From assembly GCA_045533195.1 (NCBI GenBank), contig JAZSHI010000035.1:1-11286 (forward strand): a stretch of 11,286 nucleotides of DNA, given 5' to 3'. Below, one piece after another: positions 7,027 to 11,286 of the stretch. Under the pieces are notes generated by a model. The model had not been told where the DNA came from and did not search any database. It worked only from the letters and a program-made list of their open reading frames with translations. Origin of the DNA: SIG607 sp045533195 (GTDB taxonomy: Bacteria > Bacillota > Clostridia > Oscillospirales > Acutalibacteraceae). The translations under genes were made by a program, and so were the position numbers. How positions within the stretch are numbered: the stretch's first letter is position 1; each line of letters starts with the position of its first letter.

Positions 7027-7751
7027 TAAATATTCCCCCTTACAATATTAATAAAAGCCTGTTCAAAATTATCGGTTTTTGCCTTATCTTTTATTTCCTG
7101 CGCCGTTCCTAAAGCCAGAAGCCTTCCATCCTTCATAATTGCAATTCTGTCTGATAGAGCCTCAGCCTCTTCCATATAATGCGTAGTAAGAACTATGGTG
7201 ATTTGCCCCTTCAGCGTTCGGATAATATCCCAAAGGTCGCTTCGGCTAAGCACGTCAAGTCCCAAGGTGGGCTCGTCTAGGAACAGTATTTCGGGTTCAC
7301 TTATAAGGGATAAGGCAATACTAAGACGTCTTTTCCATCCGCCCGACAGCTTTCCCGCCTTTTTATTTATAACACTATCCAGTCCTAAAAGTTTAGTGAG
7401 TTCACTTATTTTTGCCTGCTTTTTTTCCTTTTTAAAGGAATATATTCCGCAAATAAGTTCAAGATTTTCTTTTACTGTAAGACCGGGCGCAACCGCCGTT
7501 TCCTGAGGAGAAAGGGAGATAATTTTTTTAACCGCCGCACTTTCCTTTCTCACACTTTTACCGTTTAAAAACGCCTCCCCACTCGTCACGTCTGTCAGAC
7601 AGGAAAGTATTTTTATGGTAGTGGTTTTTCCGGCTCCGTTTACCCCTAGCAGCGAAAATAATTCGCCCCTATTAATAGAAAGAGATAAATTATCTACCGC
7701 AACCGTATCTTTATATTTTTTAGTTAAATTTTCGGTTTTTATAGCTATCAT
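7026..7751 (-). CDS. ABC transporter ATP-binding protein (DrrA/CcmA-type)
   Basis: 241-aa cytoplasmic nucleotide-binding subunit that powers the adjacent permease. Walker A is GVNGAGKTT (36-44), the Q-loop is Gln83 (LSPQET), the signature is LSGGWKRRLSIA (135-146), Walker B is ILFLDE (155-160), the D-loop follows at GLD (164-166) and the H-loop is His191 (TTHYMEEAE). All catalytic residues are present. The signature has Trp where LSGGQ usually has Gln; LSGG followed by K-R-R is common in DrrA-like exporters, so this is probably functional. The start ATG (7751-7749) lies 2 nt beyond the tetR stop, and its AAGGA site is inside the tetR 3' end, so the three genes form a coupled tetR-ATPase-permease unit. 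A length near 240 aa suggests a minimal antibiotic-type exporter lacking the long C-terminal extension of some homologues. Confidence 0.93.
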   Translation of the reverse strand: MIAIKTENLTKKYKDTVAVDNLSLSINRGELFSLLGVNGAGKTTTIKILSCLTDVTSGEAFLNGKSVRKESAAVKKIISLSPQETAVAPGLTVKENLELICGIYSFKKEKKQAKISELTKLLGLDSVINKKAGKLSGGWKRRLSIALSLISEPEILFLDEPTLGLDVLSRSDLWDIIRTLKGQITIVLTTHYMEEAEALSDRIAIMKDGRLLALGTAQEIKDKAKTDNFEQAFINIVRGNI

Positions 7752-7753
7752 AT

Positions 7754-8314
7754 TCAGTCCTTCACCTCATACTGCTTTTTCAGACCTTGATATGAATCTG
7801 TAAGCATTTCGCTGACAAGTTCCCAAGGAAGATCCAAAAAGTCCGTTGCAAACATAGTGGCAATTCCGTGAACAAACGCCCACATTTCAAGATGGAAAAG
7901 TTTCATTTTATCTCCCATTAATCCTGTTGTGTTTTTGACGATATTTTCCATATCATTAGTTATTTCGGATTTTTTGTTGTCCTCTTGTGTGCGGTCACGC
8001 ATATACAAAAGCTTAAAAAGTTCCTTTTCCTCTTTGGCAAATCTTATATATGCCATACCGCTGGCTTTATAGGGAGGGTATTCCCCATTTTCTACCTCGC
8101 GTTTTATAAATTCATTACACATATCGTCTGCCTTTTTGATTACCGCATTAAGAAGTTGGCTCATTGAAGCGAAATTTGAAAATACAGGCTGTGTGGAGCA
8201 TTTAAGCACAGCTGCAACATTTCTGGCATTTACAGACTGTGCCCCGCTGTTTCGTACAATACTGGTTGCTGCCTCTATAATATCCTCTTTTGTTATTTTT
8301 ACCTTTGGCGGCAT
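7754..8314 (-). CDS. TetR/AcrR-family transcriptional regulator
   Basis: 186-aa one-component repressor-type protein. Residues about 8-54 form the DNA-binding domain: DIIEAATSIVRNSGAQSVNARNVA is helices 1-2 and the start of the HTH, followed by the recognition helix and the family LYxHF position as VFSNF (44-48). The rest is a helical ligand-binding and dimerisation domain with a WxFVHG motif (145-150), resembling the WHG-type TetR C-terminal domain. GGAGGTG (8325-8319) lies 4 nt before the ATG (8314-8312). Being the first gene of the tetR-ATPase-permease unit with its own promoter and a tandem palindromic site just upstream, it most likely represses its own operon and releases it on binding a transported compound. 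The ligand is unknown. Confidence 0.9.
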   Translation of the reverse strand: MPPKVKITKEDIIEAATSIVRNSGAQSVNARNVAAVLKCSTQPVFSNFASMSQLLNAVIKKADDMCNEFIKREVENGEYPPYKASGMAYIRFAKEEKELFKLLYMRDRTQEDNKKSEITNDMENIVKNTTGLMGDKMKLFHLEMWAFVHGIATMFATDFLDLPWELVSEMLTDSYQGLKKQYEVKD

Positions 8315-8328
8315 AGCGCACCTCCATA

Positions 8329-8360
8329 ATATATCAGTGGTTATATATCACTTGTTATAT
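8329..8360 (-). promoter_or_regulatory. Probable TetR operator: tandem 14-bp repeats forming two overlapping palindromes
   Basis: Two adjacent 14-bp direct repeats (8329-8342 ATATATCAGTGGTT; 8343-8356 ATATATCACTTGTT) agree at 12 of 14 positions. Read as palindromes, 8343-8360 has 7 of 9 complementary pairs (ATATA.CA..TG.TATAT) and 8329-8346 has 6 of 9. The site overlaps the -10 box and expected start of transcription of the tetR promoter and ends just before its SD, a classic place for autorepression. Binding by the adjacent TetR protein is inference. Confidence 0.55.
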
Positions 8361-8385
8361 TATCATAAAAAGCATTTTTTGTCAA
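8357..8385 (-). promoter_or_regulatory. Promoter of the tetR-ABC transporter operon
   Basis: Reading the minus strand, a perfect -35 TTGACA (8385-8380) is followed after exactly 17 nt by TAATAT (8362-8357; four of six bases match TATAAT). Transcription would start near 8350, about 36 nt before the tetR ATG. The -35 box begins 10 nt after the yitT stop, so the cassette can be transcribed independently of the genes upstream. Confidence 0.65.
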
Positions 8386-8395
8386 TAAAAACTCT

Positions 8396-9247
8396 CTATT
8401 TTTTAAATCCGTTACCCTCTATTTCACCTGCTTCGCAGACTATAATAAATGCATTTTCATCAACAGATTTCACAGCAGTGTAAAATAGCGCTATTTCCTG
8501 CCTTCTTACCGCGCACATTAAAACGTTACGGCTATCCCCCGTATATGCGCCTACAGCGTTAATTTCAGTTACCCCTCTGCCTACGCTTTTAAAAATACTT
8601 TGACTTATTTCTCTGCCGAAAGCACTCACCACAAAAATAAGTTTACCCTTATTTCCTCCGTAAAGCACTCCGTCAAGCACTATGGAAGTAATATAAATGG
8701 TAATAACCGAATAGAGCGCTCCTGAAATATTTTTATAGCAGATAACCGAAAGGGTGACCACAACTATATCGGAAATAAGAATGATTCTGCCTATGGAAAA
8801 ATGGGGCTTTTTCATATTGATAAGCTTTGCTATTATATCAACTCCGCCTGTAGTTGCGCCTCTGAAGAGTATAATACCCAGCCCCAAACCTATAAATATT
8901 CCGCCGAAAACCGCGCACAGTATTTTATCACCCTTAAAGGCTTTTATATATCTTTCGCTTATATCAAGAAATAACGACACCAAAAACGTAACTATGGCGG
9001 TTTTTAAAATAAATATCTGTCCGATTTTTTTGTATCCTATTAAGAACACAGGAATATTAAACAAAAAAACCAAAAGACCTGTAGGAAGTCCCAAAAGAAA
9101 GTTAAAAATCAAAGCGACTCCCGTAAACCCACCGGGACTTATATGCGCCGGTGAAATAAACATAGGAATCGCTATAGAATAAATAATACTGCCTAAAATA
9201 TAATAAAGGCTGTCTGTTATAATATTTTTGATTTTGGATTTTAACAC
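8396..9247 (-). CDS. YitT-family membrane protein (DUF161/DUF2179)
   Basis: Multi-pass inner-membrane protein of the YitT/YqfU/YpjC group, common in several copies in Firmicutes; its transported substrate or role is not established. From the chosen start it is 283 aa, the family's normal length. The first about 200 residues hold five to six hydrophobic segments with conserved glycine-rich loops: PAHISPGGFTGVALI near the first loop and FRGATTGGVDIIAKLI in the middle. The last about 75 residues (from LIFVVSAFG) form the soluble DUF2179 domain, including RGVTEINAVGAYTG. The start is uncertain: GTG 9247 has GGTG 6 nt upstream, while in-frame TTG 9259 directly follows the mrnC stop and has no SD. 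The gene follows mrnC with no promoter space, so it is probably read from obgE-mrnC. No terminator is visible before the tetR promoter. Confidence 0.88.
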   Translation of the reverse strand: MLKSKIKNIITDSLYYILGSIIYSIAIPMFISPAHISPGGFTGVALIFNFLLGLPTGLLVFLFNIPVFLIGYKKIGQIFILKTAIVTFLVSLFLDISERYIKAFKGDKILCAVFGGIFIGLGLGIILFRGATTGGVDIIAKLINMKKPHFSIGRIILISDIVVVTLSVICYKNISGALYSVITIYITSIVLDGVLYGGNKGKLIFVVSAFGREISQSIFKSVGRGVTEINAVGAYTGDSRNVLMCAVRRQEIALFYTAVKSVDENAFIIVCEAGEIEGNGFKK

Positions 9248-9259
9248 AAGCAACACCAA

Positions 9260-9655
9260 TTATATTGTTGCCGAAAAATCCTCCCATATTAATGAAAAAA
9301 GTTCATTAACACGTTCATTTTCGCCACACAAATGAAGATAGCCGAAAAGTGTTTCCACCCCTGTTGCAATATGATAGTTGCCGTGACTGGAGTTTTTAGG
9401 ACTTCTGCCCGTATGAAAATTTCTGCCGCGTTTGAATATGGCAGTTTCTTCTTCGGAAAGTAGGTCTTTAATAAGTTCATATGCCTTTACCTGTCCGTTT
9501 GCGCTGACAAAAGGCACCGATGCAGAGTGAAGTTCACCTGACGGACGGTTTATTTCAGCAAGTCTTTCGCGTACTAAAAGTCCAAAAACCGCATCACCCA
9601 CAAATGAAAGTGTTGACGGACTTAAAAGCCTTACTTTTTCTTTACTATAATACAT
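9260..9655 (-). CDS. mrnC: Mini-ribonuclease III
   Basis: A stand-alone RNase III catalytic domain lacking the dsRNA-binding domain. In B. subtilis Mini-III matures the ends of 23S rRNA by cutting a precursor stem. The 131-aa length fits. LSPSTLSFVGDAVFGLLVRERL (11-32) contains the family signature with catalytic Asp21, and FKRGRN (74-79) plus ATGVETLFGYLHLCG (97-111, Glu101) are the other conserved blocks. I choose ATG 9655-9653, which overlaps the 3' end of obgE by 11 nt; an in-frame TTG at 9667 would overlap further. No strong SD is seen, so translation is probably coupled to obgE. In Bacillus this gene sits between cysS and rlmB; here it is with obgE while rlmB is on the opposite strand of the same window. 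Confidence 0.93.
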   Translation of the reverse strand: MYYSKEKVRLLSPSTLSFVGDAVFGLLVRERLAEINRPSGELHSASVPFVSANGQVKAYELIKDLLSEEETAIFKRGRNFHTGRSPKNSSHGNYHIATGVETLFGYLHLCGENERVNELFSLIWEDFSATI

Positions 9656-10922
9656 ATTCAAATTCAAAATCGTTCACGTGAACGACGTCGCCTTCCTGAA
9701 CGCCCTCGCGAATAAGAGCCTTAATGATACCACTTGAACGAAGCACCCTTTCAAAATACTGCAAAGACTCATAATCATCAGGGTCAACAGTATTCATAAT
9801 GCGCTCAATCCAGTCGCAGTTTTCAACAAAATATTCGCCGTTCTCTTTTCTTACGGTAAAGGTACGAAGTTCCTTCTTAACAGCAACGGTCTCAAAAACT
9901 TCTATTTCACTTTCGTAACGCTTTACGGGGGGAAGCTTATCAAGCTCAGCGGCAATATGGTTTATAAGCTCACCTGTACCCTCTTTAATAGGCGCCATAA
10001 TGGGAAAGAACTCATAGCCCATTTCTTTAAACTGTTGTCCGATTTTTTCCACAGTTTCATCATCGGTTAAATCGCATTTATTACCAACAACTATCTGGGG
10101 AGCGTGGCTTAATTCCTCGCTGAACACCTTAAGCTCCTTATTGATTTTATTAAAATCATCAATTGGATCTCTGCCTTCGCTTCCTGCAATATCCACAACG
10201 TGAACAAGAAGTCTGCATCTTTCAACGTGTCTTAAAAATTCGTAACCAAGACCAATGCCCTCGCCTGCGCCCTCAATAAGACCGGGGATATCTGCCATAA
10301 CAAAGGAACTGCCCTCGCCCATTCTTACAACGCCCAAAACGGGAGTAAGGGTAGTAAAATGATAGTTAGCTATTTTAGGCTTAGCCTCGCTTACAACCGA
10401 CACAAGAGTAGATTTACCAACGTTAGGAAAGCCAATTAGTCCTACGTCGGCTAATAGTTTGAGTTCCAAAGTAACGTCAAGCTCATCACCCGGGGCACCG
10501 GGCTTTGCAAAACGGGGCACCTGACGGGTAGCGTGTCCAAAGTGCTGATTACCAAAACCGCCGTTACCGCCTCTTGCAATAATAATGGGCTCATCATCAG
10601 AAATATCGGCAATAACCTTACCGCTTTGCGCCTCCTTTATAAGAGTACCTCTGGGTACACTAATAACAAGGTCCTCGGCAGACTTACCGGTACAGCGTGA
10701 AGCCTTACCGTTTTCGCCGTTATCGGCACAGTACTTTCTTTTATATCTAAAGTCGGCAAGGGTTGAAAGGTTATCATCAGCCTTAAAGACGATATTACCG
10801 CCTCTGCCGCCGTCTCCACCGTCGGGGCCGCCTGCCGCTACATATTTTTCTCTGTGAAAGGAAACACAGCCATTACCGCCGTTTCCTGCTTTAAGATGAA
10901 TTTTTGCTACGTCTATAAACAT
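9645..10922 (-). CDS. obgE: GTPase ObgE/CgtA (Obg) with OCT domain
   Basis: Essential GTPase that binds 50S ribosomal precursors and links ribosome assembly to stress and growth control. At 425 aa it has the Firmicutes form with all three domains. Residues 1-158 are the glycine-rich Obg fold (NGGNGCVSFHREK, GGPDGGDGGRGG, GGNGGFGNQHF). Residues 159-333 are the G domain: G1 GFPNVGKS (164-171), switch I TTLTP (190-194), G3 DIPGLIEGA (211-219) and G4 NKCD (281-284). Residues about 350-425 are the OCT domain seen in Gram-positive Obg. The G5 loop reads IMAPIKEG (308-315), with Met where the SA motif normally has Ser. ATG is preceded by AAAAAGG about 9 nt upstream. It lies 60 nt after rpmA, with a hairpin between, in the common rpmA-obg order. 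Confidence 0.97.
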   Translation of the reverse strand: MFIDVAKIHLKAGNGGNGCVSFHREKYVAAGGPDGGDGGRGGNIVFKADDNLSTLADFRYKRKYCADNGENGKASRCTGKSAEDLVISVPRGTLIKEAQSGKVIADISDDEPIIIARGGNGGFGNQHFGHATRQVPRFAKPGAPGDELDVTLELKLLADVGLIGFPNVGKSTLVSVVSEAKPKIANYHFTTLTPVLGVVRMGEGSSFVMADIPGLIEGAGEGIGLGYEFLRHVERCRLLVHVVDIAGSEGRDPIDDFNKINKELKVFSEELSHAPQIVVGNKCDLTDDETVEKIGQQFKEMGYEFFPIMAPIKEGTGELINHIAAELDKLPPVKRYESEIEVFETVAVKKELRTFTVRKENGEYFVENCDWIERIMNTVDPDDYESLQYFERVLRSSGIIKALIREGVQEGDVVHVNDFEFEYVL

Positions 10923-10945
10923 AAAAAATCAACCTTTTTTAAAAT

Positions 10946-10972
10946 AAAAAGGCTCAGGAATCCACCTGAGCC
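10946..10972 (-). terminator. Hairpin terminator/attenuator between rpmA and obgE
   Basis: On the minus strand GGCTCAGG (10972-10965) and CCTGAGCC (10958-10951) form a perfect 8-bp stem with a 6-nt loop, followed immediately by TTTTTATTTT. It has the form of an intrinsic terminator 10 nt after the rpmA stop. Only 23 nt separate its T-run from the obgE start, leaving no room for a standard promoter, so obgE probably depends on read-through, making this a partial terminator that sets the L27:Obg ratio (inference). Confidence 0.78.
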
Positions 10973-10982
10973 TCAATTTGAT

Positions 10983-11267
10983 TTACTGCTCTACAGCGTA
11001 AATGCTAACCTGTTTACGGTCACGGCCTACGCGTTCAAACTTAACCTTTCCGTCAATAAGTGCGAAAAGTGTGTCGTCAGAACCCTTGCCAACATTATTG
11101 CCTGCGTGGATATGTGTACCGCGCTGACGTACGAGGATGTTACCTGCTAATACGAACTGACCGTCGGCACGCTTAACACCAAGACGCTTAGACTCACTGT
11201 CACGGCCGTTCTTGGTAGAACCCATACCTTTTTTATGGGCGAATAACTGAATGTTAATCTTTAACAT
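10983..11267 (-). CDS. rpmA: 50S ribosomal protein L27 (with cleavable N-terminal extension)
   Basis: Structural protein of the large subunit whose N-terminus reaches the peptidyl-transferase centre. The 94-aa sequence contains the family core HKKGMGSTKNGRDS (11-24), LGVKRADGQFVLAGNILVRQRGT (29-51) and HAGNNVGKGSDDTLFAL. It begins with MLKINIQLFA, the Firmicutes-type extension that the Prp protease removes before the mature start, here expected between Ala10 and His11. A GGAGGTG site (11279-11273) lies 5 nt before the ATG. The usual upstream partners rplU and prp would be just outside the window. The gene leads into obgE through the hairpin described separately. Confidence 0.97.
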   Translation of the reverse strand: MLKINIQLFAHKKGMGSTKNGRDSESKRLGVKRADGQFVLAGNILVRQRGTHIHAGNNVGKGSDDTLFALIDGKVKFERVGRDRKQVSIYAVEQ

Positions 11268-11286
11268 GACTACACCTCCGAAAGTA

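Noticed and set aside
8366..8385. A/T hairpin after yitT as a terminator
   Set aside because: The potential stem is only A-U pairs around TGC and coincides with the -35 to -10 region of the tetR promoter; not a convincing terminator.
8754..9182. 142-codon plus-strand open frame
   Set aside because: Antisense shadow of the YitT-family gene; no RBS or recognisable domain.

Overview
The window looks like chromosomal core-genome DNA from a low-to-moderate G+C Firmicute, most likely a gut-type Clostridia member (Oscillospirales or a relative; the exact lineage is inference). Supporting signs are strong GGAGG-type ribosome binding sites, an L27 protein with the Firmicutes-specific N-terminal extension, a Mini-ribonuclease III, a YitT-family membrane protein, and a metG-tatD pair in the order seen in Bacillus and Clostridium. 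I see no phage, insertion sequence, CRISPR array, tRNA or rRNA. Coding density is very high and no gene-free stretch reaches 300 bases.

Two gene sets converge near position 6250-6295. On the plus strand (28-6246) run rlmB (23S rRNA 2'-O-methyltransferase), an 837-residue membrane protein that I read as a catalytically degenerate P1B-type ATPase with a long acidic N-terminal tail, metG (methionyl-tRNA synthetase), tatD (metal-dependent hydrolase) and a 55-residue Asn/Gln/Lys/Asp protein built from seven pentapeptide repeats. Spacing is tight: rlmB abuts the ATPase-like gene, and metG overlaps tatD by ATGA. A 9-bp hairpin followed by a T-run lies between tatD and the small gene, and its 3' arm covers part of the small gene's ribosome binding site.

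On the minus strand, read from 11267 down to 6295, are rpmA (L27), a terminator-like hairpin, obgE (ribosome-assembly GTPase), mrnC (23S rRNA maturation), a YitT-family protein, a TetR-family regulator with its own promoter and a likely tandem operator, an ABC ATPase and an ABC-2 permease. A hairpin at 6261-6289 can terminate transcription from both sides.

Functionally, the window mixes ribosome biogenesis and translation genes (rlmB, metG, rpmA, obgE, mrnC) with a self-contained TetR/ABC-2 efflux-type cassette. The least explained items are the P-type-ATPase-like pseudoenzyme fixed inside a housekeeping operon, and the pentapeptide-repeat microprotein with its potentially SD-masking hairpin.
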